A stretch of 64,000 bases of DNA from Mycobacterium conspicuum. Lineage in GTDB: Bacteria > Actinomycetota > Actinomycetes > Mycobacteriales > Mycobacteriaceae. Positions 1-7,840 of the stretch are shown here, in pieces (the first letter of the stretch is position 1; every line of letters starts with the position of its first letter). The stretch lies in contig NZ_AP022613.1 of assembly GCF_010730195.1 (NCBI RefSeq), positions 5,518,001 through 5,582,000 on the forward strand, read 5' to 3'. Position numbers and translations under genes: made by a program. Under the pieces are notes generated by a model. That model saw only the letters and a program-made list of their open reading frames with translations, did not search any database and was not told where the DNA came from.

Positions 1-753
1 GAGCGCACCCGAGAACGGCAGACCGGCCACCTTGGGCGCGATGAAGTTGAACACCGGGGTGCGCAGCCTGCCGTGCGGGATCAGGATCTGCGCGGCCTCG
101 GTCGGCGAGTCCTCGGGAGGCCGACCGAGATGCACGCCGTCGGTGTTGAGCGGGCGCGCGACCTCCTGGCGGAAAAGCTCGCGCATGCCCTTGCCGGTCA
201 CCGCGCGCGCCAGGCCGGACAGCAGCCAGCCGTAGGTCAGCGCGTGATAGGCCTGCACGCCGCGCAGATGGTCGACGGGCGCGGCGGCCAGCCGTTCCTC
301 CATCAGGAGGTGATCCATCAGCTCGGTCTTGGTGACGCCCCGAAGATGCGACAACCCGGACCGATGCCGCAAGACATCCCGAACGGTGATGTCGGCCTTG
401 TCGTTGGCCGCGAACTCCGGCCAGTATTCGGCGACGGGTTTGTCGTAGGACAGCAGGCCCCGGTCGGCCAACCGATGGATCACGGTCGAGGCGACACCCT
501 TGGTCGCCGAGAACACCATTGCGCCGGTGTCGGCGGTCCAGGACATGGTGCCGGCCCGGTCGGACCATCCGGTCCAGACGTCGACGACCGGCTGCCCGTC
601 GATGTAGACGCAGAGGGCTCCGCCGCCGAAGCGGCGTCCGGGAAACAGCTGTCCGAATAGCTTGACGACGTTGGCGAAACGCGGGTCGGCGGCACCGGAC
701 ACCCCGCGCGGCAAACCATCGTCGGTGACCAGCAGCGTTGCCGGAGCCTTCAC
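1..753 (-). CDS. Beta-lactamase-fold serine esterase, LipL-like (3' end cut off by window)
   Basis: Reads from a GTG at 753 leftward off the window edge, giving 251 residues of the N-terminal part of a class C beta-lactamase/esterase. The catalytic S-x-x-K motif is visible in VFSATKGVAST, followed by an HRSGLSHL stretch and the YGWLLSGLARAVTGK segment typical of mycobacterial LipL/EstB proteins. It is clearly paralogous to the complete gene at 19176-20453 (shared FGGGAL, DVWTGWSDR, DTGAMVFSA, YWPEF, GKGMRELFR). Likely hydrolyses short-chain esters at the cell envelope; the true substrate is unknown. The C-terminal part lies outside the window. Confidence 0.85.
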   Translation of the reverse strand, partial: MKAPATLLVTDDGLPRGVSGAADPRFANVVKLFGQLFPGRRFGGGALCVYIDGQPVVDVWTGWSDRAGTMSWTADTGAMVFSATKGVASTVIHRLADRGLLSYDKPVAEYWPEFAANDKADITVRDVLRHRSGLSHLRGVTKTELMDHLLMEERLAAAPVDHLRGVQAYHALTYGWLLSGLARAVTGKGMRELFRQEVARPLNTDGVHLGRPPEDSPTEAAQILIPHGRLRTPVFNFIAPKVAGLPFSGAL

Positions 754-776
754 GCCACGAACGTATCACCGAGGCC

Positions 777-804
777 GGTTTGACGATTCCGTTTGGTCGG
801 GTAC
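777..804 (+). promoter_or_regulatory. SigF-type promoter of the CsbD-like gene
   Basis: GGTTT at 777-781 and GGGTAC at 799-804 are separated by 17 bp. This fits the mycobacterial SigF consensus as I know it (GGNTT, 15-17 bp, GGGTAY). Transcription would start near 811, about 30 bp before the ATG at 843. SigF control fits a CsbD stress protein. Inferred from sequence only. Confidence 0.6.
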
Positions 805-842
805 TCAGCCCCAACGTTTGCCAATCGAAAGGGTGATAGCGC

Positions 843-1016
843 ATGAGTGCCGAAGACAAACTGAAGAACAAGATCGAAGACCTCGGCGGCAAGGCCAAAG
901 AGGCCCTGGGCAAGGCCACCGGCGATAACGACACCAGGAACGAGGGCAGGGCAGATCAGGCCAAGTCCAGCCTGAAGGATGCCGGCGAGAAGGTGAAAGA
1001 CGCCTTTAAAAAGTAA
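843..1016 (+). CDS. CsbD family general-stress protein
   Basis: A 57-residue, very hydrophilic, lysine- and aspartate-rich protein beginning MSAEDKLKNKIEDLGGKAKE. The GKAKEALGKATGDN and KDAGEKVKDAFKK segments are the signature of the CsbD family, small SigB/SigF-type stress proteins of unknown biochemical role. An AAAGGG ribosome site precedes the ATG. A SigF-like promoter lies just upstream and a strong hairpin just downstream, so this is a complete monocistronic stress gene. The family call is firm; the function is not known for any member. Confidence 0.85.
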   Translation: MSAEDKLKNKIEDLGGKAKEALGKATGDNDTRNEGRADQAKSSLKDAGEKVKDAFKK

Positions 1017-1039
1017 CCGCGTCGCGCCGACCCGCCATT

Positions 1040-1070
1040 AACCAGCAAGCCCGGGGCGGGCTTTCTGGTT
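1040..1070 (+). terminator. Hairpin terminator after the CsbD gene
   Basis: AACCAG (1040-1045) and AAGCCCG (1047-1053) pair with CGGGCTT (1057-1063) and CTGGTT (1065-1070), with one C-T mismatch and a 3-nt loop. There is no T-tract, as is usual for mycobacterial intrinsic terminators. It sits 24 bp after the stop codon. Confidence 0.7.
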
Positions 1071-1170
1071 GAAGGGTGAACCTTTTGGCAATCCGTACCG
1101 TCATCAGCGCCGAATGAAAGTTATCGGGCGACGTGAATCGATGCCGGCGCGACACAGGTGGGGTAAGAGC

Positions 1171-1896
1171 ATGGACTTCCGCAGATTGATCCACGTCAGA
1201 GGGGTGCGCCGACTGGCCGGCGTCGCGAGTTTGGCCGCGACGCTGGCCATGTCGGCGCTATTGGGCGCATCTGTGGCTCCCGTAGCGTCGGCCGATCCCT
1301 GTCCGGATGTCGAGGTGGTCTTCGCGCGCGGCTCCGGGGAGCCACCGGGGCTCGGCAGCGTCGGAGGGCCCTTCGTCGACGCACTGCGCTCGCAGATCGG
1401 ATCCAGAACGCTGGGGGTGTATCCGGTCAATTACCCCGCCAGCACCGACTTTTCCAGTGGGGTCGCCTTCGCCATGACCGTCATCGACGGCATTCGTGAC
1501 GCCGGCAACCACATCGAGTCGATGGCGTCGAACTGCCCTAAGACCCGAGAGGTGCTCGGCGGCTACTCTCAGGGCGCCGCCCTCGCCGGTTACGTCACGT
1601 CGGCCGCCGTGCCGCCGGGCGTGCCCGCGGAAGCCGTGCCGCAGCCGATGCCGCCGGAGGTCGCCAACCACGTCGCCGCGGTCACGCTTTTCGGAACGCC
1701 GTCGGCTCAGTTCCTGCAGCAGTACGGGGCGCCGCCGATCACGATCGGGCCGCTGTACCAGCCCAAGACCCTGGAGCTGTGCGCCCAGGGCGACGCGATC
1801 TGCGAATCCGTGGGAACCCCGGGCCTGGCGCACGCCCTCTACGCCGTGAACGGCATGACGGGGCAAGCCGCGAGCTACGCCGCCAGTCACCTCTGA
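1171..1896 (+). CDS. Secreted cutinase-like esterase (Culp family)
   Basis: A 241-residue alpha/beta hydrolase. The start MDFRRL is chosen because it gives a clean Sec signal peptide (RR followed by a hydrophobic run) ending near ASADPCPD; an in-frame ATG at 1141 would add 10 residues. The mature protein has the cutinase VVFARGSGEPPG motif, the nucleophile elbow GGYSQGAA, paired cysteines around the active site, and the C-terminal CAQGDAICESVG with Asp and a later LAHALYA His. Mycobacterial Culp proteins hydrolyse medium- and long-chain esters or phospholipids at the cell surface. Ends 24 bp before the next gene. Confidence 0.88.
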   Translation: MDFRRLIHVRGVRRLAGVASLAATLAMSALLGASVAPVASADPCPDVEVVFARGSGEPPGLGSVGGPFVDALRSQIGSRTLGVYPVNYPASTDFSSGVAFAMTVIDGIRDAGNHIESMASNCPKTREVLGGYSQGAALAGYVTSAAVPPGVPAEAVPQPMPPEVANHVAAVTLFGTPSAQFLQQYGAPPITIGPLYQPKTLELCAQGDAICESVGTPGLAHALYAVNGMTGQAASYAASHL

Positions 1897-1919
1897 TCGC
1901 GGCGGACGATAATGGCGCC

Positions 1920-2906
1920 ATGCGTGTTCTGGTTACCGGGGGGACGGGATTCGTAGGCGGGTGGACCGCCAAAGCCATCGCCGACGCGGGTCATTCCGTC
2001 AAGTTCCTGGTGCGAAATCCCGCACGGCTCCAGACATCGGTCGCCCAATTGGGGGTTGACACTTCGGATTTCGCCGTCGGAGACATCTCGGATCGGCTGT
2101 CGGTGCGCGAGGCGTTGCAGGGATGCGACGCCGTGGTTCACAGCGCCGCCTTGGTCGCGACCGACCCGCGCGAAACCGCCCGGATGCTGAGCACCAACAT
2201 GTCGGGCGCGCAGAACGTCCTCGGACAAGCCGTCGAACTGGGACTCGATCCGATCATTCACGTGTCGAGCTTCACGGCGCTTTTTCATCCGAACTTGGAG
2301 ACGTTGCGGGCGGACCTGCCCGTGGTCGGCGGGACCGACGGGTACGGACAATCCAAGGCCCAGGTCGAGATCTATGCCCGCGGCCTGCAAGACGCCGGCG
2401 CACCGGTGAACATCACCTATCCGGGCATGGTGCTCGGCCCACCGGTCGGCGACCAATTCGGTGAGGCCGGCGAGGGCGTCCGATCGCTGTTGGGTTTGCA
2501 CGTCGTTCCCGGCCGCGGCGCGGCATGGTTGATCGTCGACGCGCGCGACGTGGCGGCCTTGCATGTGGCGCTGTTGGAGCCGGGGCGCGGGCCACGCCGC
2601 TACATGGCGGGGGGCCGCCGGATTCCGGTGGGTGAGCTGGCGAGCCTGTTCGGCGAGATCGCCGAGACACCGATGCTGGCGGTTCCGGTGCCCGACACCG
2701 TGATTCGCGCCGCGGGCGCGGTCCTGGACCGAGCGACACCGTTTCTGCCGTTCGACACGCCCATCACCTCGGCGGGGATGCAGTACTACACGCAGATGCC
2801 GTCGTCGGACGACTCGCCGAGCGAACAAGAACTCGGGATCACCTATCGCGATCCCCGCGAAACCGTGGCCGATACTGTCGCGGCCATTCGCAGCATGAGC
2901 AGCTAG
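1920..2906 (+). CDS. NAD-dependent epimerase/dehydratase family oxidoreductase
   Basis: 328 residues, extended SDR. The N-terminal Rossmann motif VTGGTGFVGG is at residues 5-14, a DAVVHSAALV stretch follows, and the catalytic pair appears as DGYGQSKAQVE (YxxxK). The C-terminal half is the variable substrate domain with a YMAGGRR segment. Such mycobacterial proteins resemble dihydroflavonol reductase or 3-beta-hydroxysteroid dehydrogenase types, but the substrate cannot be told. Starts 24 bp after the cutinase gene on the same strand; ends tail-to-tail with a 4-bp overlap of the small membrane protein gene. Confidence 0.85.
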   Translation: MRVLVTGGTGFVGGWTAKAIADAGHSVKFLVRNPARLQTSVAQLGVDTSDFAVGDISDRLSVREALQGCDAVVHSAALVATDPRETARMLSTNMSGAQNVLGQAVELGLDPIIHVSSFTALFHPNLETLRADLPVVGGTDGYGQSKAQVEIYARGLQDAGAPVNITYPGMVLGPPVGDQFGEAGEGVRSLLGLHVVPGRGAAWLIVDARDVAALHVALLEPGRGPRRYMAGGRRIPVGELASLFGEIAETPMLAVPVPDTVIRAAGAVLDRATPFLPFDTPITSAGMQYYTQMPSSDDSPSEQELGITYRDPRETVADTVAAIRSMSS

Positions 2907-3037
2907 TCCGGCTCGGAAGCTTCCGGCGGTTCGGTCGGCGGCGGATTATCCAGCCACCTCTTCAACCGAAGCAGTCCGTTGACGACGATGCCAATCCCCA
3001 AGAGCACCAGCGTCGTCACCACAATCGCTGTGGTCAC
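2903..3037 (-). CDS. Small single-pass membrane protein, unknown function
   Basis: With the GTG at 3037 the protein is 44 residues: a hydrophobic helix (AIVVTTLVLLGIGIVVNGLL), a basic turn RLKRW and an acidic proline-rich tail PPPTEPPEASEPD. A GGAG lies about 12 nt upstream. The frame stays open to a TTG at 3124, which would add 29 basic residues; the shorter form looks more like a real membrane peptide. It lies directly after the SDR gene on the same strand. Function unknown. Confidence 0.5.
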   Translation of the reverse strand: MTTAIVVTTLVLLGIGIVVNGLLRLKRWLDNPPPTEPPEASEPD

Positions 3038-3130
3038 GGGCTTTTCACGCTCCGAACGAAGCCGAGCACGACAAGCGGCCTGCCGCGCATTGCCCGACCG
3101 CGAAACCGCTGAGTCATTGGCCAAGCCTAA

Positions 3131-3916
3131 TCACAGGGTGTCGACGAAGCCGCCGTCGATGCGGTAGTCGGATCCGGTGGTGTTGCCGGCGCGGTCGCTG
3201 GCCAGGAACACGACGAGGTCGGCGACCTGTTCCGGGGTGGTGAAACGACCCGTCGGAGTGCTGTTTTGGATCATCGCCCGGACCTCGTCGGCACTCTGTC
3301 CGGTGGCCGCTCCGAACCCGTCGGCCGCCCTGCCCTCGTCCGTCCACAATCCGGTCGACACCGGGCCCGGGCTCACGGAATTTACCCGAATGTTCTTCGC
3401 CGCCAGCTCTTTTGACAATGTCTTCATGAGGTTGGTGACGGCAGCCTTGGTGGCGCTGTAGTCATAGATCTGCGTGAGCGGCAGATAGGCATTGACCGAG
3501 CCGACGATCACGATCGAGCCGCCGCCACGCCTCTCCATCTCCGGCAGTGCGGCTCGGGTGGGCCGCACGATGGCCATCACGTTGATGTCCCAGGACGCCT
3601 GCCATTCGTCGTCGGTGATGCTGGCGAACCCGCCGGGACGGATGGAGGCAACGCCAATGTTGTTGACCAGAACGTCGATCCCGCCACGGTGCGCAGCCGC
3701 AGCGATCAGTTCTTCAGCGGCATCGGGTTGGGACAGGTCGACGGACACGAACGACACCTGCCCGGTCTCCTCGAGCGCCGGCAGCTCATCGCCCCGCGTC
3801 CGCGCCCCGGCCACCACGTGCGCGCCCGCCTCGACGAGCGCCTTGGTCACCGCAAGGCCGATACCCTTGCTCGCCCCGGTGACGACGGCCGTCTTTCCCG
3901 ACAGATGCAGATCCAT
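3131..3916 (-). CDS. SDR family oxidoreductase
   Basis: 261 residues, classical short-chain dehydrogenase. The cofactor motif TGASKGIG is at residues 14-21, NNIG near 86, Ser in VIVGSVNAY and the catalytic YSATK pair near 155-160; it ends with the usual GSDYRIDGGFVDTL. Replacement of the NNAG alanine by isoleucine is common in the family. Substrate unknown. The lipoprotein gene lies 10 bp upstream on the same strand, so the two may be co-transcribed. Confidence 0.88.
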   Translation of the reverse strand: MDLHLSGKTAVVTGASKGIGLAVTKALVEAGAHVVAGARTRGDELPALEETGQVSFVSVDLSQPDAAEELIAAAAHRGGIDVLVNNIGVASIRPGGFASITDDEWQASWDINVMAIVRPTRAALPEMERRGGGSIVIVGSVNAYLPLTQIYDYSATKAAVTNLMKTLSKELAAKNIRVNSVSPGPVSTGLWTDEGRAADGFGAATGQSADEVRAMIQNSTPTGRFTTPEQVADLVVFLASDRAGNTTGSDYRIDGGFVDTL

Positions 3917-3926
3917 GTGCGTGACG

Positions 3927-4628
3927 CTACGCGGGCACCTTCGCTGCGATCTGGCCGGCGATGTCGACCGCGGAGTTCTTCGGGTCCACGCTGCACGTAT
4001 TTGCGTCGACGACGACGTTGTTCTTCACGGTGAGCGCCCGTGCGCAAGCTTTCCAGCCCGTGGCCGGAGGGTCCTGCAGCGTCGAGGTCGTGCTTAGAAC
4101 GCCGTTGCTGTTGGTTATCGCCGCCACGGTCCAATGGGTCTTGGACTGGACGTGGGTGTAGTCATGGCAGCCCTGCCACTGCTGGGCGGACGCGGTGAAG
4201 AACTCGCCGGCCTGCTTGGCGGTGGGGAACAGCACCACCGCCTGCTCGGCGAAATGGCTGAGGTTATTACCCTCCTGCCGGTTGAGTGTCTGGTCGCGCA
4301 CGGCCATGAAGCCGCTATTGGCATAGACCTGGGCCTGGGCCGAACCGTCGATGGCCAAGCACTCCCTGGGCGTCATCGTGGCGCTGTCATCGGGCAGGGC
4401 GTCGCGGTTGTTCGTGACTTTCATGTCGGTCGTGCCCAGGACGGCGTTGATCTGCTCGGGGCTCAGCAGGAATCCCTTCAGCGCACTCTCGACCACAGGG
4501 GGCGGCGCCTTCGGGGTGGTTGTCGAAGTGGTGGTCGTCGTTTTCGTTCCTTGCACGGCTTGATGACACCCGCCGGTGAGCATGCCGACGACGGCGACTA
4601 GGACTACTGCGGCGATCGACTGACGCAT
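3927..4628 (-). CDS. PknH-like extracellular sensor-domain lipoprotein
   Basis: 233 residues. The start at MRQSIA gives a signal peptide ending in the lipobox LTGGC, so the mature protein should be a lipid-anchored surface protein. A Thr-rich linker follows and then about 180 residues matching the extracellular domain of the Ser/Thr kinase PknH (LLSPEQINAVLG, TPRECLAID, QGCHDYTH, CARALTVKNNVVVDANTC). The four cysteines after the lipobox could form the two disulfides of that fold. Mycobacteria have several stand-alone members such as LppH. The ligand is unknown. Confidence 0.82.
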   Translation of the reverse strand: MRQSIAAVVLVAVVGMLTGGCHQAVQGTKTTTTTSTTTPKAPPPVVESALKGFLLSPEQINAVLGTTDMKVTNNRDALPDDSATMTPRECLAIDGSAQAQVYANSGFMAVRDQTLNRQEGNNLSHFAEQAVVLFPTAKQAGEFFTASAQQWQGCHDYTHVQSKTHWTVAAITNSNGVLSTTSTLQDPPATGWKACARALTVKNNVVVDANTCSVDPKNSAVDIAGQIAAKVPA

Positions 4629-4812
4629 GATGACATCCCCGTTCCGGCGTGCCCGGCGGGAGCCCGGGATCCGTACCAAGGATTATCGCGCGTCCCGGCG
4701 CAGCGATTGAAGATCAACTCGGGTGTTATAAGACCGCCAGTTCAGGGAATCCCGTTCCAGACGGCGTCGAGCCCGGGCGCCTCTTCGACAGGAACCTAGA
4801 ACAGGAGCTGCA

Positions 4813-5091
4813 ATGATTGGATCAATAGTGCTCGCCATCATCGTGGGTGCGGTCATCGGTTTGGTGGCGCGCCTCGTCATGCCGGGCAAGCAAAACGTCG
4901 GCATGGTGATGACAATCGTGCTCGGTGCCCTCGGTGGCTTGATCGGTTCGTGGATCACGAGCCAGTTCGGATACCACAACGCCAACGGCGGCATCGCCTG
5001 GATCCCGTTCTTCGTCGGGGTCGGCGTCGCCGTGGTCCTCATCGCGATCTGGGAGACCGTCAGCGGTCGCCGTTCCGGTACCCGGGTCTAG
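4813..5091 (+). CDS. GlsB/YeaQ/YmgE family stress-response membrane protein
   Basis: 92 residues with three hydrophobic helices and the family signature GLVARLVMPGKQNVG, MTIVLGALGGLIGSW and a C-terminal VLIAIWETVSGRR. An AGGAG sits 4 nt before the ATG. These 'transglycosylase-associated' proteins are small inner-membrane proteins induced under general stress; their activity is unknown. A perfect hairpin follows the stop codon. Confidence 0.88.
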   Translation: MIGSIVLAIIVGAVIGLVARLVMPGKQNVGMVMTIVLGALGGLIGSWITSQFGYHNANGGIAWIPFFVGVGVAVVLIAIWETVSGRRSGTRV

Positions 5092-5099
5092 CTACACAG

Positions 5100-5142
5100 C
5101 CGACGCTTCGGGCCCGCTTATGCGGCGGGACCGAAGCGTCGG
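5100..5142. terminator. Bidirectional hairpin terminator
   Basis: CCGACGCTTCGG (5100-5111) is perfectly complementary to CCGAAGCGTCGG (5131-5142), and the 19-nt interior can extend pairing (CCGC with GCGG around a TTAT loop). It lies between the convergent GlsB gene (ends 5091) and F420-type oxidoreductase gene (ends 5150) and can serve both. Confidence 0.8.
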
Positions 5143-5149
5143 TTCGTTT

Positions 5150-5536
5150 CTAGGCGGCCGGCTTGATCTCGAGTCCGACGTGCACCTTGTCGACGCCGCC
5201 GCGCAAGATCGAGTGCACATAGAACCACGGGGCGTGATACCAGTACCGCTTGAGCACGGCGTTGTAGACGCGCCGCGTCTCCGACTTGGGCAACACCCGC
5301 GCGACGGCCTCGACCTCACCGCTCTTGGGCTTGCCCAATGCGGCGCTCTTGGCGATCGTCACCCGCGGAGTGTTGTTGATGCGCTTGGTTTTCCACGACC
5401 CGTCGTCGGTGATCACCAGCAGCTTGTCACCGTCGGGCACACCCCAGATCGGTGTGGGCTTGGGGCGCCCGTCCTTGGTGAAGGTGGTCAACAGCAGGTA
5501 CTTGGACTGGATGACGTCCGTGAAACTGGGTGCCAT
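5150..5536 (-). CDS. PPOX-class F420-dependent oxidoreductase
   Basis: 128 residues from the ATG at 5536 (a TTG at 5545 would add three). Split-barrel flavin/F420-binding fold of the PPOX class: KYLLLTTFTKDGRPKPTPIW near the N-terminus, a GDKLLVITDDGSWKTKRI strand, and NNTPRVTIAKS. The small size and PTPIW motif fit the mycobacterial F420H2-dependent subfamily rather than the FMN type. Substrate unknown. The odd palindrome TTAAGAAGCTTAA at 5558-5570 lies just upstream of the start. Confidence 0.82.
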   Translation of the reverse strand: MAPSFTDVIQSKYLLLTTFTKDGRPKPTPIWGVPDGDKLLVITDDGSWKTKRINNTPRVTIAKSAALGKPKSGEVEAVARVLPKSETRRVYNAVLKRYWYHAPWFYVHSILRGGVDKVHVGLEIKPAA

Positions 5537-5590
5537 GCACCCCAATATCCCCGATGCTTAAGAAGCTTAAACACAATGCGGCCGCGAGGC

Positions 5591-7042
5591 TCACGGCCCC
5601 GCGGTGGATATCGACTGGCTCACCGTGTAGCTGTCGATTCCCTCCATCCCCAGTTCGCGGCCGTAGCCGCTGTTTTTGACACCGCCGAACGGGGCGGCGG
5701 GGTCCATGATGTAGCCCTCGTTGACGCCGAACGTCCCGGACCGCACTCGCGCCGCGACGTCATACCCACGCTCGACGTCGGAGGTGAACACCGAGCCGGC
5801 CAGCCCGTACTCGGAGTCGTTGGCGATCCGCAGCGCCTCGTCCTCGTCGCGGTAGGAAATGACCGTCAGCACCGGACCGAAGATCTCTTCCCGGGCAATC
5901 CGCATGTCATTGTGCGCGTCGGCGAACAGCGTCGGCCGCACGTACCAGCCCGTGTCGAGACCGTCGGGCATCTCGGCGCCGCCGGTCACCAGGCGCGCAC
6001 CTTCGCTGCGGCCCGATTCGATGTAGCCGCGGACCCGCTCCTGCTGACGCTGCGCCACCAGCGGACCGATCTGGGTGTTCGGGTCGGATGGGTCGCCGAC
6101 CGTCATCGACTCCATCGCGGCAGCCAACGCGTCCACGAACGCGCCCTTGCGGTCCTCGGGTACCAGGATCCGACTCAGCGCGTTGCAGACCTGACCGCTG
6201 TTGGCGAGGCTGGCCATCTGAATGCCGGCGGCGGTGGCAGCCGGGTCCGCATCATCGAGGACGATGGCCGCGGACTTTCCCCCCAGTTCCAGGCTCGCTT
6301 GCTTGAGGCCCGCGGCGCAGGCACGGGCCACCTCGCGACCGGCCGCTGTGGACCCGGTGAAAGAGACCTTGTCGACGCCGGTGTGACTCACCAGCTGTTC
6401 ACCCACATCGCGGCCGCCGGGAACGACGTTAACGACACCCGGCGGAAGGTCAGCTGCCGCAACGATTTCCGCGAGCAACTGTGCATCGAGCACCGATTCC
6501 GGCGCGGGTTTGAGCACCACGGAACACCCTGCCAACAGCGCCGGGGCGACCTTGGTGACGGTGAGAAACTGCGGCATGTTCCACGGCACCACCGCGGCGA
6601 CGACTCCCACCGGCTGCTTCACGATCCGAATGTTCTTGCCGTACAAGCCCGGACGTTCCTGCTGCCAGTGGTAGTCACCCGCGAAAGCGCAGAACGCCTG
6701 CAGCATGGTGAGCGGCAGGCGGACCTGCGCCATCTTGGCAAAGCTGATGGGAGCGCCGATTTCGGCCGAGATCAGCGCGGCCATGTCGGCCCGTCGTTCC
6801 TTGTAAATGCCGGCCAGCCGGTTGACTGCCTCGATGCGTTCGGCGGGTTGCATGTGGGGCCACGGTCCGCTGTCGAAGGCCGCCCGGGCGGCCTCGACGG
6901 CGCGATTCACATCGGCGGGACCCGCGATTGCCGCGTGACCGATGACCTGCTCGCTGTGCGGCGATATCACCGAGATGGCGGCATCCGGGGACTCCGGCGC
7001 CGTCCACTTCCCGTCGATGAACAGTTGGTCCCGTTCGTACAT
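5591..7042 (-). CDS. NAD(P)-dependent aldehyde dehydrogenase
   Basis: 483 residues, full length for the family. The start is set by a GGAGCGGG site 4 nt before the ATG at 7042. Landmarks: VPWNMPQFL (oxyanion Asn), KPAPES, FTGSTAAGREV (cofactor), ELGGKSAAIV with the general base Glu, NSGQVCNALSR with the nucleophilic Cys, and EEIFGPVLTV. It oxidises an aldehyde to an acid. It follows the SDR at 7051-7770 by 8 bp, so the two likely form an alcohol-to-aldehyde-to-acid operon inside the catabolic cluster controlled by the shared palindrome. Confidence 0.92.
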   Translation of the reverse strand: MYERDQLFIDGKWTAPESPDAAISVISPHSEQVIGHAAIAGPADVNRAVEAARAAFDSGPWPHMQPAERIEAVNRLAGIYKERRADMAALISAEIGAPISFAKMAQVRLPLTMLQAFCAFAGDYHWQQERPGLYGKNIRIVKQPVGVVAAVVPWNMPQFLTVTKVAPALLAGCSVVLKPAPESVLDAQLLAEIVAAADLPPGVVNVVPGGRDVGEQLVSHTGVDKVSFTGSTAAGREVARACAAGLKQASLELGGKSAAIVLDDADPAATAAGIQMASLANSGQVCNALSRILVPEDRKGAFVDALAAAMESMTVGDPSDPNTQIGPLVAQRQQERVRGYIESGRSEGARLVTGGAEMPDGLDTGWYVRPTLFADAHNDMRIAREEIFGPVLTVISYRDEDEALRIANDSEYGLAGSVFTSDVERGYDVAARVRSGTFGVNEGYIMDPAAPFGGVKNSGYGRELGMEGIDSYTVSQSISTAGP

Positions 7043-7050
7043 CCCGCTCC

Positions 7051-7770
7051 TCAGGTATTGCGGCCGCCGTTGACGCCCAGGATTTGTCCGGTGATGTATC
7101 CGGCCTCCTCGGAGACAAAGAAGGCGCACGCGGCGGCGATGTCTTCGGGGCGGCCCACCCGGCGCACCGGGGTGCGATTGATGTGGTCCTCCACCGTGCC
7201 GCCGAGCAGCTGCCGCTGTTCGGCGCTGCGCAGCATCGGCGTGTCGACGAAGCCGGGCGGTACGGCGTTGACGGTGATCCCCGATGGCCCGTACTCCAGC
7301 GCCAGCGACTTGGTCAGGCCGTTGACCGCCGACTTCGCCGCCACGTAGTGCGCCATGAACGGCTGTCCTGAATGGGTGCTCGACGACGAGATGTTGACGA
7401 TGCGTCCCCAGCCCTCTTGGACCATGTCCGGCAGCACGGCCTGGATGGTGTGGAACACGCCGTTCAGGTTCACGTCGATGACCCTGGACCACTCCTCGAA
7501 GGTCATGTTGGAGAACTTTTTGAAGCCCTCCACTCCGGCCGCATTGACCAGCACGAGGATCGGGCCGAATTCGTCCCGGATCGCGGCGATCGCGGTGTCG
7601 ACCTGCGCGCGGTCGGTGACGTCGGCGACGTGACCGAAGCCGTCATCGGTGGGCGTCACATCGAGGACAGCCACCCGAAATCCGTCGCTGCGCAAACGTT
7701 CGGCGACGGCGCGGCCAATCCCTGACGCACCCCCGGTCACGACCGCCGTCTTCGCGCCCAACCCGCACAC
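7051..7770 (-). CDS. SDR family oxidoreductase in operon with aldehyde dehydrogenase
   Basis: 239 residues from GTG 7770, preceded by AGGAAGG. A TTG at 7794 is in frame but lies in the operator, so I prefer the GTG. TGGASGIG cofactor motif near residue 12, NAAG, ISSSSTHSG and the YVAAK catalytic pair, ending GQILGVNGGRNT. Closest in style to FabG-like or hydroxy-acyl dehydrogenases. Divergent from the LLM oxidoreductase at 7841, with a copy of the shared operator in the gap. Confidence 0.88.
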   Translation of the reverse strand: MCGLGAKTAVVTGGASGIGRAVAERLRSDGFRVAVLDVTPTDDGFGHVADVTDRAQVDTAIAAIRDEFGPILVLVNAAGVEGFKKFSNMTFEEWSRVIDVNLNGVFHTIQAVLPDMVQEGWGRIVNISSSSTHSGQPFMAHYVAAKSAVNGLTKSLALEYGPSGITVNAVPPGFVDTPMLRSAEQRQLLGGTVEDHINRTPVRRVGRPEDIAAACAFFVSEEAGYITGQILGVNGGRNT

Positions 7771-7777
7771 CCACCTT

Positions 7778-7795
7778 CCTGAGCGATCGCCCAAA
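7778..7795. promoter_or_regulatory. Degenerate copy of the cluster operator
   Basis: CCTGAGCGATCGCCCAAA matches 15 of 18 positions of the perfect palindrome at 14109-14126. It lies between the divergent SDR/ALDH operon (start 7770) and the LLM gene (start 7841), suggesting control of both by the same TetR-type regulator. Confidence 0.6.
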
Positions 7796-7840
7796 CGATT
7801 CGCACATGCCTATCACCCCGCATCGATTACGGTCAACCCT

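Noticed and set aside
4715..4800. Possible SigF promoter before the GlsB gene (GGTGTT, 17 bp, GGGAAT)
   Set aside because: The -10 part differs from GGGTAY at a key position; too weak to call.
5120..7348. 742-codon open frame on the plus strand
   Set aside because: It is antisense to the oxidoreductase, aldehyde dehydrogenase and SDR genes; long antisense frames are usual at this GC content and the translation has no family features.
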